64,000 bases of DNA from Bacteroidales bacterium (lineage in GTDB: Bacteria; Bacteroidota; Bacteroidia; Bacteroidales; UBA932), in NCBI GenBank assembly GCA_017438975.1, contig JAFRUH010000009.1:186001-250000 (forward strand). The letters are read 5' to 3'. This document shows positions 27,019 to 38,356 of the stretch, in pieces. The position numbers and the translations under genes are program-made. The notes beneath the pieces are model-generated. The model was not told the origin of the DNA. It made no database searches and saw only the letters and a program-made list of their open reading frames with translations. Positions within the stretch are counted from its first letter, which is position 1. Every line of letters starts with the position of its first letter.

Positions 27019-28488
27019 TTATTTGTCCAAATAGGGGGAGATCCGGTCTTCGAAGAGGGCGATGCGGGAAAGGACGGGCGGAGCGTATGCGCGTTCGATG
27101 CAGAGCCTGAGACTGCGGGTCCTCACTTCGGGGACACAGATGATCCGTTTGTATCCGACGGTCGTCTCTTCAGCGATCCGTTTCCAGTTGCCCTCTCCGT
27201 CGAGGGCGTCGATCGTAAAGGACGCAATCCGCTGTCCGAGAGGAAGATACTCCTGCAGGAGGATCCGGTTGAAGGTCCTCTCTTCCGGGAGTTCCAAGGT
27301 AATCCAGGGCGTCGTATCCCCGTCCATCGCCGCCCAGTAACTGTCATCGTCGGCATCCACAACGTTCCCGGCGTCGAACCTTCCGCTCCGGTCCCAGGTC
27401 GAGGTTGCCTTGACGGACGCCCCTTCAGCCAGGTCTTCCGAAAAGATTTCGTCGAGGGCGCGGGAGAACTCCATCAGACGGGTCGAGTCGGTTTCATGGA
27501 GCCGGCCCCGGGTATCCGGCGGGACGTTCAGGAGGAGGAGGGCGTTCCGGCCGACGCTCCGGTAATAGATCTCGAGTAGCTGATCCAGGGTCTTGACCTT
27601 GTCGTTTTCGCTTTCTTTCCAGAACCAGCCGGGCCGGATCGACACATCGACCTCAGACGGAATCCAGTCCGTTCCATGGACATTGCCCTGCTGGAGGGTA
27701 TCCTTCGGGGGAGCGCCGGCTCCGGGGGTGAAACCATCGGGGGATAGGGTGCTCCAGCTGGTCCGGCCGTTGTACCCCCGCTCGTTCCCGCACCAGCGGC
27801 ATCCCGGACCGATGTCCGAAAACATCACCGCATCGGGCTGGAGACTGCGGACAATCTCGTGGAACCGGGGCCAGTCGTAGACCTGCCGTTTTCCGTTCGG
27901 GCCTTCCCCGTTCGCTCCGTCGAACCAGAGTTCATAGACGGGGCCGTAGGAGGAGAGGGCGGACTGGAGGGTCCGGACATAGACGTCGTTGTAGGCATCG
28001 CTCCCGTAGTGGGGGTCATTCCTGTCCCAGGGGGAGATGTAGACCCCGAAGGAAAGGCCGTACTCCCGACAGGCGTCGGAGAGTTCCCGGAGGACATCCC
28101 CGTGCCCTCCCTGCCAGGCGCTTTGCGCGACCGTATGGCGGCTTTCGGGGTTCGGCCAGAGGCAGAACCCGTCGTGGTGTTTTCCGGTCAGAATCAGGCC
28201 TTTAAAGCCCGATTCCGCGGCGGTCCGGGCCCATTGCCGGCAGTCGAGACCGGTCGGGGCGAAAAGGTCTTCTGGTTCCATCCCGTCGCCCCATTCCTTC
28301 CCGCTGAAAGTGTTGGGACCGAAGTGAAGGAAGAGATTCCGTTCCATCCGCTGCCATTTCAGTTGGGCTTCGGTCGGGACGGGTCCATAGGGTTCGGGGT
28401 CGGGAGCGGTCCCGTGTCCGCCCGGGCCGCCGCAGGAAGCGGCGATGAGGACGGAAAGGATCAGGATAGGGAAGTGGTTTCGTATCAT
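27019..28488 (-). CDS. GH29 alpha-L-fucosidase lipoprotein with C-terminal F5/8-type domain
   Basis: A 489-residue surface or periplasmic lipoprotein. The N-terminus (FPILILSVLIAASCGG) has a lipobox with Cys near residue 19, which fixes the start at 28488 rather than the longer frame. Residues of about 45-370 form a GH29 barrel: LFLHFGPNTFSGKEWGDG, LTGKHHDGFCLWP, and YELWFDGANGEG carrying the probable Asp nucleophile. Residues of about 370-485 resemble a discoidin/F5-8C carbohydrate-binding domain (ITLELPEERTFNRILLQEYLPLGQRI). The enzyme would remove fucose from host or plant glycans; linkage specificity is not predictable. Confidence 0.9.
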   Translation of the reverse strand: MIRNHFPILILSVLIAASCGGPGGHGTAPDPEPYGPVPTEAQLKWQRMERNLFLHFGPNTFSGKEWGDGMEPEDLFAPTGLDCRQWARTAAESGFKGLILTGKHHDGFCLWPNPESRHTVAQSAWQGGHGDVLRELSDACREYGLSFGVYISPWDRNDPHYGSDAYNDVYVRTLQSALSSYGPVYELWFDGANGEGPNGKRQVYDWPRFHEIVRSLQPDAVMFSDIGPGCRWCGNERGYNGRTSWSTLSPDGFTPGAGAPPKDTLQQGNVHGTDWIPSEVDVSIRPGWFWKESENDKVKTLDQLLEIYYRSVGRNALLLLNVPPDTRGRLHETDSTRLMEFSRALDEIFSEDLAEGASVKATSTWDRSGRFDAGNVVDADDDSYWAAMDGDTTPWITLELPEERTFNRILLQEYLPLGQRIASFTIDALDGEGNWKRIAEETTVGYKRIICVPEVRTRSLRLCIERAYAPPVLSRIALFEDRISPYLDK

Positions 28489-28589
28489 GCTGAAAGGTAC
28501 GCTTTTTTGCGGGAACCTGCAAATCAGACCGGGTTTCTTGGAGATTCCGGATATTATCGATAAATTGCCGCTATAAAATTGCATTCTAT

Positions 28590-30014
28590 ATGAAAAAGGT
28601 TCTTTCTCTGCTTCTTATGGCGCTTTTCGGCGCCGGCATTTCGGAGGCGAAGGTGACGCTTCCTTCATTTTTCAGCGACAATATGGTCTTCCAGCAGAAT
28701 GAGCGCGTGGCGATCTGGGGCTGGACGGATACCGGCCGCAAGGTGACGGTCTCCGCCACCTGGTCCGACGAGAAGGTCACTGCGGCGCCGGGGGCGGACG
28801 GGAAATGGATGGTCCGTCTTCAGACCCCTGCCGCCGGAGGTCCTTATGTGGTTACCATCTCCGACGGAGAGAAAACCGTCCTGCACAACGTGCTGGTCGG
28901 GGAGGTCTGGTATTGCAGCGGACAGTCCAACATGACGATGCAGGTCAAAGGCTTCGCCGGCCAGCCTGTCGTGGGCTCCGCCGACGCGATCCTTTCCGCG
29001 AAACCCGAGGTCCCGATCCGGATGTGCACGGTCGAACGCACCGCCTCCCTGAAACAGCTGAAGCACACCAGAGGCTCCTGGAAGGAAAACACCCCGGAGG
29101 CTGTCGCCGGCACCAGCGCCGCCGCCTATTTCTTCGCCCGCCGCCTCCATGAGACCCTCGGCATCCCCGTCGGGATCCTCATCTCGAACTGGGGAGGTTC
29201 TACGATCGAGGCCTGGATCGATGAACCCACGATCCGCGGCAAATTCGACGGAGAATTCGACCTCGACTTCCTCTCCGGCCCCAAACTCCCCGAGAAACAG
29301 CACCAGACCCCCTGCACCCTCTTCAACGGGCAGGTCCATCCGCTCATCCCCTTCACTTTCAAGGGAATCATCTGGTACCAGGGCGAAGCCAACCGCAAGC
29401 GTCCCGACCAGTATATACGCCTGCAGAAGGAATATGTCGCCATGATGAGGAACCTTTTTGAGAATCCCGCAGCCCCGTTCTACTTCGTGCAGATCGCGCC
29501 CTACTGCTATGACGACCCCGACAGCTTCGACCTCGGTTTCTTCTGCGAAGCCCAGCGGAAAACCCTCGAAGTCATCCCCCGCAGCGGAATGGCCCCGACC
29601 CTCGACATCGGAGCGTTCGGAACCGTCCATCCCAGCCATAAAATTGAAGTTGGCGACCGCCTCGCTTACCTCGCCCTGGTCAATGACTACGGGGTAAAAG
29701 GTATCGACCCCTACTCCCCGACCTACAAGAGTGTTGAATTCAAGGACGGCAAAGCCGTCGTCACCATGGAAGTCGGTCCCTTGGGACTCGCCCCCATCGG
29801 AGAGGACCTCACCGGCTTCGAACTTGCCGGTGAAGACCGAGTCTTCCACCCCGCCATCGGCCGCGCCAAAGGGAATACCGTCACTGTCTCCAGTCCTGAA
29901 GTCCCCAACCCCGTCGCACTCCGCTATGGCTTCCGCAACTGGGCCGTCGGCACTCTCTTCAACAACTTCGGCGTTCCCGCCGGCCCCTTCCGCACCGACG
30001 ACTGGAAAGAGTAG
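28590..30014 (+). CDS. secreted sialate O-acetylesterase-like SGNH hydrolase
   Basis: A 474-residue protein with a signal peptide ending near residue 20 (GAGISEA-KV). An N-terminal beta-sandwich (about 25-105) leads to the SGNH block I CSGQSNM with nucleophile Ser113. GIIWYQGEAN is the oxyanion/block III region, and GTVHPSHKIEVGDRLA carries the catalytic His. The family removes O-acetyl groups from sialic acid or other glycans. It is divergent from the GH29 gene with a 101-base gap, so the two may be a small glycan-degrading pair. Confidence 0.9.
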   Translation: MKKVLSLLLMALFGAGISEAKVTLPSFFSDNMVFQQNERVAIWGWTDTGRKVTVSATWSDEKVTAAPGADGKWMVRLQTPAAGGPYVVTISDGEKTVLHNVLVGEVWYCSGQSNMTMQVKGFAGQPVVGSADAILSAKPEVPIRMCTVERTASLKQLKHTRGSWKENTPEAVAGTSAAAYFFARRLHETLGIPVGILISNWGGSTIEAWIDEPTIRGKFDGEFDLDFLSGPKLPEKQHQTPCTLFNGQVHPLIPFTFKGIIWYQGEANRKRPDQYIRLQKEYVAMMRNLFENPAAPFYFVQIAPYCYDDPDSFDLGFFCEAQRKTLEVIPRSGMAPTLDIGAFGTVHPSHKIEVGDRLAYLALVNDYGVKGIDPYSPTYKSVEFKDGKAVVTMEVGPLGLAPIGEDLTGFELAGEDRVFHPAIGRAKGNTVTVSSPEVPNPVALRYGFRNWAVGTLFNNFGVPAGPFRTDDWKE

Positions 30015-30019
30015 TTTGT

Positions 30020-30050
30020 TTTGCCGTTTGCGAAATTATTGCTAACTTCG
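30020..30050 (+). promoter_or_regulatory. tRNA-Ser promoter
   Basis: TTTG at 30020-30023 and TAACTTCG at 30043-30050 are separated by 19 bases, a one-base variant of the Bacteroidota consensus (TTCG instead of TTTG). The mature tRNA begins 11 bases after the -7 box. Confidence 0.7.
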
Positions 30051-30061
30051 CAGCGGTTTTA

Positions 30062-30153
30062 GGAAGGATGGCCGAGTGGCTGAAGGCGCTGGTCTCGAAA
30101 ACCGGTATACTCCTCACGGAGTATCGGGGGTTCGAATCCCCCTTCTTCCGCCA
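30062..30153 (+). tRNA. tRNA-Ser (anticodon CGA), CCA encoded
   Basis: The 92-base sequence folds as a class II tRNA. The acceptor stem pairs GGAAGGA (30062-30068) with TTCTTCC (30143-30149), with one G-T pair. The anticodon loop CTCGAAA carries CGA, reading UCG. A long variable arm (TATACTCCTCACGGAGTA) is typical of tRNA-Ser, and the T-arm is GGGGG TTCGAAT CCCCC. G is the discriminator and CCA is encoded at 30151-30153. Confidence 0.95.
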
Positions 30154-30206
30154 TAAAACAGGGAAACTGCGTCAAGCTCGCTTGCACGCAGTTTCCTGTT
30201 TTATGG
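30151..30206 (+). terminator. long hairpin overlapping the tRNA 3' end
   Basis: Arms at 30151-30172 and 30186-30206 are complementary over about 21 pairs with one bulged G. The loop region itself contains CAAG/CTTG, extending the stem. The left arm begins with the tRNA CCA. No T-run follows, so this is either a factor-dependent terminator, a processing signal or a repeat element. Confidence 0.6.
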
Positions 30207-30474
30207 CAAAGCCCCGCGTAGCGGGGCGGGGATGTCGGAGGCCCCCGGCCGACGAAATCCCGGAAGAAAACACCATCCGGCCCCGTCTGGCGGAGACTAT
30301 GTAAACCGGTGGAGCCTAACTTGCTGATTCTGAGGGAAATCCTTATTTACCTCTGGTGCTTTTTGACCAGAGGTAAATCGTTAAATCGCTGATTATCAGG
30401 GGAATAGGCTTCGCGGGGATGCCCGTCCGACGCCCGTCCGGACTTCCGGGCAAGCCCTCAGCCCACCGGAAAGG
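30154..30474. other. gene-free, hairpin-rich intergenic region
   Basis: The only gap above 300 bases. In order it holds the right arm of the tRNA-proximal hairpin, a GCCCCGC/GCGGGGC hairpin (30211-30227), GTCGG/CCGAC arms near 30234-30253, a 13-bp perfect stem (30345-30378) flanked by imperfect 18-base direct repeats (30323-30340 and 30388-30405, 15 of 18 identical), and a tandem GCCCGTCCGAC-type 11/12-mer (30421-30443). It lies between a plus-strand tRNA and a minus-strand gene. I see no credible protein. Confidence 0.8.
30345..30378. terminator. 13-bp perfect hairpin, probable bidirectional terminator
   Basis: ATTTACCTCTGGT (30345-30357) and its exact complement (30366-30378) flank the 8-base loop GCTTTTTG. 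The location between convergent transcription units fits a bidirectional stop. There is no strong U-tract on either strand, so function is inferred. Confidence 0.5.
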
Positions 30475-31113
30475 TTACCGTCTCGGCTCCCTGTCCCGAT
30501 GTCTCCGGGCCATGAGCCGGTAGGGGTCCAGCGCCCAGCTGATCCCGATGGCGCTGTAGGAGAAGATCTCGTGGTGGGCGAGGATTTTGAATTCTCCGGT
30601 GATGCGGAAGCGGTCGAAGAGCTCGATGCCGATCCGCGGATTGAAAAGCCAGCCCCGGATGAGACCTTCGAGACTGCAGTAACCGTAACCGCGTCCGACG
30701 CCGAAGCCTCCGAAAACGGTCAGGTTGTAATATTGGATGAAATTGATGTCAAGAAGGCCTTCCCATCCCATCTGGATGTTCCAGACATCATCCAGGACAG
30801 GATCCTCCCGGGTCCAGGCACCCCTCCCACCGGCGAAGGACATCTGGAAACCCACGTCGAAGAGGTCGTTGATGTACCCTCTCCATTCTCCGGTGACCTG
30901 GAGGCCGAAATCCCGTGCATAACCGGTATTGGGCGTGCCTCCGAGGAGAGCGATGCCGAAATCGACATCCCGTTCATAATAGGCGCTTCGCCGCTGCTGG
31001 AAAGGCTCCCCGCCATAGCCGTACGGCCCCGGATGGAATCCGGGACCGTATTGGGCGGAGGCAATGACCGCCGAGGAAAGGGCGGCCGTGACGGCGATGA
31101 GCAGCCTTCTCAT
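30475..31113 (-). CDS. secreted beta-barrel-like protein at end of the V-ATPase operon
   Basis: A 212-residue protein with a clear signal peptide (LLIAVTAALSSAVIASA-QY). A Gly/Tyr/Pro-rich stretch (GPGFHPGPYGYGGEP) follows. Then come alternating aromatic/Gly strands such as VDFGIALLGGT, FGLQVTGEWRGYI, VGFQMSFAGG, NLTVFGGFGVGRGYGY and RFRITGEFKI, resembling a small outer-membrane barrel. The C-terminus is basic (RRHRDREPRR). It starts five bases after the K-subunit stop, so it is probably cotranscribed. No specific family is recognised. Confidence 0.75.
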   Translation of the reverse strand: MRRLLIAVTAALSSAVIASAQYGPGFHPGPYGYGGEPFQQRRSAYYERDVDFGIALLGGTPNTGYARDFGLQVTGEWRGYINDLFDVGFQMSFAGGRGAWTREDPVLDDVWNIQMGWEGLLDINFIQYYNLTVFGGFGVGRGYGYCSLEGLIRGWLFNPRIGIELFDRFRITGEFKILAHHEIFSYSAIGISWALDPYRLMARRHRDREPRR

Positions 31114-31118
31114 CGTTC

Positions 31119-33369
<2,251 letters not shown>

Positions 33370-33373
<4 letters not shown>

Positions 33374-33984
33374 AGTGCCGAGGCCTCCCGCTCCTCTTCT
33401 TCCGCGTGGCGGTTCTTGACGATCTTGGAGGAAGCCTTGGAAAGATTCTCCTCGTCTTCCATATAGCGCTTGATCTTCCGGATGGCCTCCTGGTAACCCG
33501 GGATCTGGACTTTCTCGTAGAGATTGACCTTCTGGGTCGTCTTCTTCCGCTGGTAATCCAGGATCCGAGCCTTCTCCAGGTAGACTTCCGACTCGATCCC
33601 GAGCCGGGAGAGTTCTTTCAGGATCGCCACTCCGTCTGCGTACCAGGCCGGTTTGGTGAAGGCGTTGAAGGGCTGGATCTCGTAGTGGATCTCACCGAGG
33701 GCCGGGGTCTTGACACCCGCCACCTTGACGGTATGCAGGTCCACGTCCGTGATCCGGATCAGTCCCGGTTCGAATTCATTCCAAAGGGCGGCGAGATAGT
33801 CGTACCGCTTGAGAGAGGCGTCAAGATCCGCAATAAGACGATCGCTTTCTGACTTCGCTTTCCGCACCTCGAGCCGCAGGGCGCTCTCCTTGTTCTGCAA
33901 GGTAGGCAGCGCCTTCTGACGGACCTTGAGCTGCTTCCCAAGTTCGTTCAGGGACGTTTTATTGTATTGGAATTTGATGGCCAT
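33370..33984 (-). CDS. atpD: V/A-type ATPase subunit D (central shaft)
   Basis: A 204-residue, largely helical protein forming the coiled-coil rotor shaft. The N-terminal KFQYNKTSLNELGKQLKVRQKALPTLQNKESAL is the family signature. The C-terminal helix has QKVNLYEKVQIPGYQEAIRKIKRYMEDEE. It shares one base with the subunit B stop and overlaps subunit I by four bases, showing tight coupling. Confidence 0.93.
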
Positions 33985-35303
33985 TATGATTTCCAGTATT
34001 TGTCGATAAATACCTGCTTGATACCTGTTTCCGCCGGGCTGAAATACTTGGCGAACAGTTCCCAGGCCGTGTCGAGCATCTCTTCGATCGGGATGTTGAC
34101 GTCGATCGAGAGGAGCCGGACGGCGTAGTCTTTGGCGTAGGAGAGGCAGCGGAGGTCATAGTCGGAAAGGTCGAAGCCGTTCTCGAGTTTGGTCTTGGCG
34201 TTCTGGGCGTCGGCGTAGAGCCGGACCGAGGCGTTCATGACCTGGGAATGGTCCTCGCGGGTCTTCTTGTTCTGCACGAGCTGTTTGAGTCGGGAGAGGG
34301 AGCGGAACGGGTCGATAATGACCTTGCCCGTATCGCTGTCATACCGCAGGTAGAGCTGGCCTTCCGTGATATAGCCGGTGTTGTCCGGAATGGCATGGGT
34401 GATGTCGCCGTCGTTCAGGGTTGTGACCGCGATGATGGTGATCGATCCGCCGGAAGGGAGCTGGACCGCCTTCTCGTAGATCTTCGCGAGATCCGAATAG
34501 AGGGAGCCCGGCATGGAATCCTTGGACGGGATCTGGTCCATACGGTTCGACACGATAGACAGGGCGTCCGCATAAAGGGTCATGTCCGTCAGGAGGACGA
34601 GGACCTTCTCGTTCTTATCCACGGCGAAATATTCCGCCGCCGTGAGGGCCATGTCCGGGATAAGGAGGCGCTCCACCGGTGGGTTCTCGGTCGTGTTGAT
34701 GAAGCAGATGATCTTGTCGAGGGCGCCGGCCGCCTCGAAGGTATGCCTGAAGAACAGGTAATCGTCGTTCGAGAGGCCCATTCCGCCGAGGATGATCTTG
34801 TCGACGTCGGCGCGGATCGCCACGTCGGCCATGACCTGGTTGTACGGCTGGTCCGGATCGGCGAAGAACGGAATCTTCTGGCCGGAGACGATCGTATTGT
34901 TGAGGTCGATGCCTGCGATGCCGGTCGGAATCAGCTGGGAAGGCTGGCGGCGCTTGTACGGATTGACGGAAGGACCGCCGATCTGGCGGACTTCGCCTTC
35001 CGTTTCCGGACCGCCGTCGATCGGATGTCCGTAGGCGTCGAAGAAACGCCCGGAAAGCTGTTCGGAGACCTTGAGGGTCGGAGGTTCGCCGAGGAAGGCC
35101 ACTTCCGCATTGGTCGGGATGCCTTCCGTTCCGGAGAACACCTGCAGGGTGACGAGGTCGCCCTTGGTCCGGACCACCTGGGCGAGTTTGCCATGGACGA
35201 TGGCCAGCTCGTCGTTGGCGACGCTTTTCGCCCGGAGGGCCACGGTCGCCTTGGTGATGTTTTCAAGCTGCGTATAGACTCTTTGGTATGCTTTAGTTGA
35301 CAT
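33984..35303 (-). CDS. atpB: V/A-type ATPase subunit B (regulatory)
   Basis: A 439-residue non-catalytic head subunit alternating with A in the A3B3 hexamer. It shows AYQRVYTQLENITKATVAL at the N-terminus, GRFFDAYGHPIDGGP near residues 86-100 and QKIPFFADPDQPYNQVMADVA, where a P-loop is replaced as expected for B. The LTDMTLYADALSIVSNRMDQIPSKDSMPGSLYSDLAKIYE region is diagnostic. It overlaps the subunit A gene by 11 bases. Confidence 0.95.
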   Translation of the reverse strand: MSTKAYQRVYTQLENITKATVALRAKSVANDELAIVHGKLAQVVRTKGDLVTLQVFSGTEGIPTNAEVAFLGEPPTLKVSEQLSGRFFDAYGHPIDGGPETEGEVRQIGGPSVNPYKRRQPSQLIPTGIAGIDLNNTIVSGQKIPFFADPDQPYNQVMADVAIRADVDKIILGGMGLSNDDYLFFRHTFEAAGALDKIICFINTTENPPVERLLIPDMALTAAEYFAVDKNEKVLVLLTDMTLYADALSIVSNRMDQIPSKDSMPGSLYSDLAKIYEKAVQLPSGGSITIIAVTTLNDGDITHAIPDNTGYITEGQLYLRYDSDTGKVIIDPFRSLSRLKQLVQNKKTREDHSQVMNASVRLYADAQNAKTKLENGFDLSDYDLRCLSYAKDYAVRLLSIDVNIPIEEMLDTAWELFAKYFSPAETGIKQVFIDKYWKS

Positions 35304-37047
35304 GCTCTTCGAGGTATTTTGTGACTTTGTCGGAATACTTGTAGAACGCTTCGGACTTGAACTCGGAGTAGTTCATCTGCTTGAGGTCGTTGATGATGTT
35401 CTTGAAGACCTCGCGGCACGCTTCGTAGTCCTGGAACTGGAAATCCCGGTCGCAGATGGAGAGGACGAGATCCAGCATATACCGCTGGCGCTCCATCGGA
35501 CAGAGTGAATCGACGGGATCGAAGCCGTCCTGCTGGAGGATGATGAAATCGACCAGTTCGGATTTCCAGAACAGGATATGGTAGCTCATCGGAACGCCGT
35601 CGTCACCGAGGATGTTGATCTGTTCCATGGATTCCTTGCCGCGGCGGATGATGTTCTTGGCCTTGAGGACCTTCTCGACCCATCCTTTCTCCACGGTGCG
35701 GTCCAGGTATTCCTTGATCTCGGGATATTCGAGATACTTGGAATAGGAATCGATCGGATTGACGGCGGGATAGCGCTTCTGGTCCGCGCGGTTCTGCTCG
35801 AGGCCGTAGAAGCAGCGGGCGGCCTTCTTGGTCGATTCCGTCACGGGTTCCTTGAGGTTTCCGCCGGCAGGGGAAACCGTCCCGATGAAGGTGACGGCTC
35901 CGGTCTTTCCGTTGTTGAGGACGACCATGCCGGCGCGGGAGTAGAAGTTCGAGATGATCGCCGAGAGGTCGACCGGGAAAGCGTCGGCGCCCGGGAGTTC
36001 CTCCATACGGTTGGACATCTCGCGGAGGGCCTGGGCCCAGCGGGAGGTCGAGTCGGCGAGGAGGAGGCATTTCAGGCCCATCGCCCTGTAGTATTCGCAG
36101 ATCGTCATGGCCGTGTAGACCGAGGCTTCACGGGCGGCGACAGGCATGTTGGAAGTATTGCAGATGATGGTCGTCCTTTCCATCAGGTGGCGTCCGGTGT
36201 GCGGGTCGATCAGTTCCGGGAATTCGGTGAAGATCTCCACGACCTCGTTCGCCCGTTCGCCGCAGGCGGCCATGACGATGATGTCGGCGTCGCCCTGCTT
36301 GGCGATGGCGTGCTGGAGGACGGTCTTTCCGCAACCGAACGGACCCGGGATGAACCCGGTGCCGCCTTCGGCGATCGGATTGAAGGTATCGATGACGCGG
36401 ACGCCCGTCTCCATGATCCGTGACGGACGGGGTTTCTCGCGGTAGCCCTTGACCGCAACCTTGACGGGCCATTTCTGGACCATCGTGACAGGGACTTCTT
36501 CTCCGTCGGCGTTGACGAGGACCGCTACCGTCGTATCGACGGTGTAGGACCCCGCTGCGATGACGGATTTAACGATGTATTCGCCTTGGAAGGAAAAGGG
36601 AACCATGATTTTATGAGGAAGCCAGCCTTCCTTGACCTCGCCGAGCCAGTCGGCGGCCGAGACCTTGTCGCCGGGAGCGGCGATCGGGGTGAATTCCCAA
36701 AGTTTTTCACGGTCCAGCGGATCGGTATACTCTCCGCGGCGGAGGAAGACGTCCTCCATCGTAGTCAGGTCGTTCTGGAGACCGTCGTAGACACTGGAGA
36801 GCAGCCCGGGTCCGAGCGTCGCTTCCAGCATCCGGCCTTCGAACTCGGCCTTGTCTCCGTTCTTGAGACCGCGGGTGCTCTCGAAGACCTGGACGATGGC
36901 GTTCTTGCCGTTCACCTTGATGACTTCCGCCATCATCCTGACGCCGCCGAGGGTGATGTAGCAGATCTCATTTTCCGCCACAGGCCCGTCGACGAGCACG
37001 GTTACCAGGTTCGAGACGATTCCCGTTACTATTCCGGTTGTTTTCAT
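35293..37047 (-). CDS. atpA: V/A-type ATPase subunit A (catalytic)
   Basis: A 584-residue catalytic subunit. It has the P-loop GPFGCGKTV near residues 230-238, the catalytic Glu in CGERANEVVE and the family-specific non-homologous insert near 110-200. STSRWAQALREMSNRMEELPGADAFP follows. Length matches the family. It lies 18 bases after the DUF2764 gene. Confidence 0.96.
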   Translation of the reverse strand: MKTTGIVTGIVSNLVTVLVDGPVAENEICYITLGGVRMMAEVIKVNGKNAIVQVFESTRGLKNGDKAEFEGRMLEATLGPGLLSSVYDGLQNDLTTMEDVFLRRGEYTDPLDREKLWEFTPIAAPGDKVSAADWLGEVKEGWLPHKIMVPFSFQGEYIVKSVIAAGSYTVDTTVAVLVNADGEEVPVTMVQKWPVKVAVKGYREKPRPSRIMETGVRVIDTFNPIAEGGTGFIPGPFGCGKTVLQHAIAKQGDADIIVMAACGERANEVVEIFTEFPELIDPHTGRHLMERTTIICNTSNMPVAAREASVYTAMTICEYYRAMGLKCLLLADSTSRWAQALREMSNRMEELPGADAFPVDLSAIISNFYSRAGMVVLNNGKTGAVTFIGTVSPAGGNLKEPVTESTKKAARCFYGLEQNRADQKRYPAVNPIDSYSKYLEYPEIKEYLDRTVEKGWVEKVLKAKNIIRRGKESMEQINILGDDGVPMSYHILFWKSELVDFIILQQDGFDPVDSLCPMERQRYMLDLVLSICDRDFQFQDYEACREVFKNIINDLKQMNYSEFKSEAFYKYSDKVTKYLEEHVN

Positions 37048-37065
37048 ATCGTATGCTTTATTGTT

Positions 37066-37710
37066 TTATTCTTCTGTGTATCGGACTCCTTTGAATGTGC
37101 CTTTCACTTCCTTGACGAGCTGCTGGAACAGTTCACGTCCCTTTTCTTCGTCGAGGACGATCCAGCGGTCCGCGATCTTCAGCTTCGCGAGATACCCCAG
37201 GACAGCGTCGATGTCGAAATAATGGAAGGTCGTCAGGTCTTCCGCCTTCTTCCAGACCAGGTCGTCGAGGGCCTTTTCCCGTTCGAGGAGATCCTTTTCA
37301 GCAAGGGCGTTCTCCACCTGGAGTTCTTCCTCGAATTCTCCGCCCGTGAAGCGGTATCCGTCGATGTCGACCCGGTCCCCGTCTTCACCTTCCCCGGTCA
37401 TGACATCGGTTCCGGCAGGGCGTCCGAGCGCCTTGTTGATATAGACGGTCTTCGCGTTCCTGAGGTTGAGGTCGAAACGGAAATACTCCCGGATGAACCG
37501 GTCCTTCGAACTGAGGGCGAGGGCATAGAAATCGGCGTCGAGTTCTTTCCCGTCCAAACCCCGGAGGAGGAAGTCCATCAGGACCTCGTCCTTTTCAGAG
37601 AGGTTGGAACGGATTTCTTCGACAATGGTCCCGAAACCCTGTCCGTCGGCGTACCGGTAGTCCGTCGTCAGGAAGGGGAGTGACGAGATGATATATTCGA
37701 AATTACTCAT
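37066..37710 (-). CDS. DUF2764 protein of the V-ATPase operon
   Basis: A 214-residue soluble protein starting SNFEYIISSLPFLTTDYRYADG. It is helical and charged, with no signal peptide. A gene of this family sits between E and A in the V-ATPase operons of Bacteroidota and Chlamydia (CT309-like). Those operons, like this one, lack recognisable C, F and G subunits. A role as a divergent central-stalk or C-like subunit is a reasonable inference but not shown. It overlaps the subunit E gene by eight bases. Confidence 0.85.
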   Translation of the reverse strand: MSNFEYIISSLPFLTTDYRYADGQGFGTIVEEIRSNLSEKDEVLMDFLLRGLDGKELDADFYALALSSKDRFIREYFRFDLNLRNAKTVYINKALGRPAGTDVMTGEGEDGDRVDIDGYRFTGGEFEEELQVENALAEKDLLEREKALDDLVWKKAEDLTTFHYFDIDAVLGYLAKLKIADRWIVLDEEKGRELFQQLVKEVKGTFKGVRYTEE

Positions 37711-38314
37711 TTCCGCCGTACAGGAGTTTCTTCGTGGCCGGGCGGAGATACTCGGAAATCAGGTCCGTAAAGGTCTCGTCGGTCATGCTGATGAAATAAC
37801 TTCCGTCCTTCGGGCCGATCTTGAATCCGCCGGCGATCTTCTTGGAGAAGGTCCCTTCGACGCCCTTGCCGAGAGCCTTGGCCAGTTCGCCCTTGAGGAA
37901 GGGTTCCAGTTCGCTGCGGAGATTCTCGGGAAGGATGAGGGCGATGTCCTGCGGCTCTTCTGCGGAGAAACGCTCCGCAACGGCCTTGATGATCCCTTTC
38001 AGGAAGTCTGCCGACGACAGCGCCGATTTCGTCCCGTCCGCGACAAGGCCCGATACGAGGAGGTTCTCGATATCCCCGCGGGTTGCCTGGATCGCCTGGA
38101 GAGAGGCCCTCCGGACGTCGCTCTCGGCCTTCGAACGCAGATCTTCCGCATCCTTGTTGGCCTGCGCGAGAATCGCCTCCGCCTCGGCACGAGCTCCTTC
38201 AAGCAGGGCTTCCGCCTCGGCTTTCGCCTTGTCCAGAAGGGCCTGTCCCTCTTCTTTTCCCTTGGAGAGTCCTTCGTTGTAGAGTTTCTCCGTCAATTCC
38301 TGCAATTTATCCAT
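37703..38314 (-). CDS. atpE: V/A-type ATPase subunit E (peripheral stalk)
   Basis: A 203-residue first gene of the operon. The N-terminal half (about residues 1-110) is a long Ala/Glu/Lys-rich helix (EEGQALLDKAKAEAEALLEGARAEAEAIL) forming the stalk; the C-terminal half is globular and docks on the A3B3 head. No separate G subunit is visible to pair with it. A -7 promoter element lies 43 bases upstream. Confidence 0.9.
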   Translation of the reverse strand: MDKLQELTEKLYNEGLSKGKEEGQALLDKAKAEAEALLEGARAEAEAILAQANKDAEDLRSKAESDVRRASLQAIQATRGDIENLLVSGLVADGTKSALSSADFLKGIIKAVAERFSAEEPQDIALILPENLRSELEPFLKGELAKALGKGVEGTFSKKIAGGFKIGPKDGSYFISMTDETFTDLISEYLRPATKKLLYGGNE

Positions 38315-38356
38315 ATCGATAGTTTGAATTTGTGTTTCTAATGTTCGGTATTCCTA

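Noticed and set aside
30068-30304. Small plus-strand frame starting inside tRNA-Ser
   Set aside because: It reads through the tRNA body and hairpins, so it is not a credible protein gene.
30154-30474. CRISPR array or small RNA gene in the repeat-containing gap
   Set aside because: Repeats are few, imperfect and irregularly spaced, without uniform spacers or adjacent cas genes; no promoter for an independent RNA was found.
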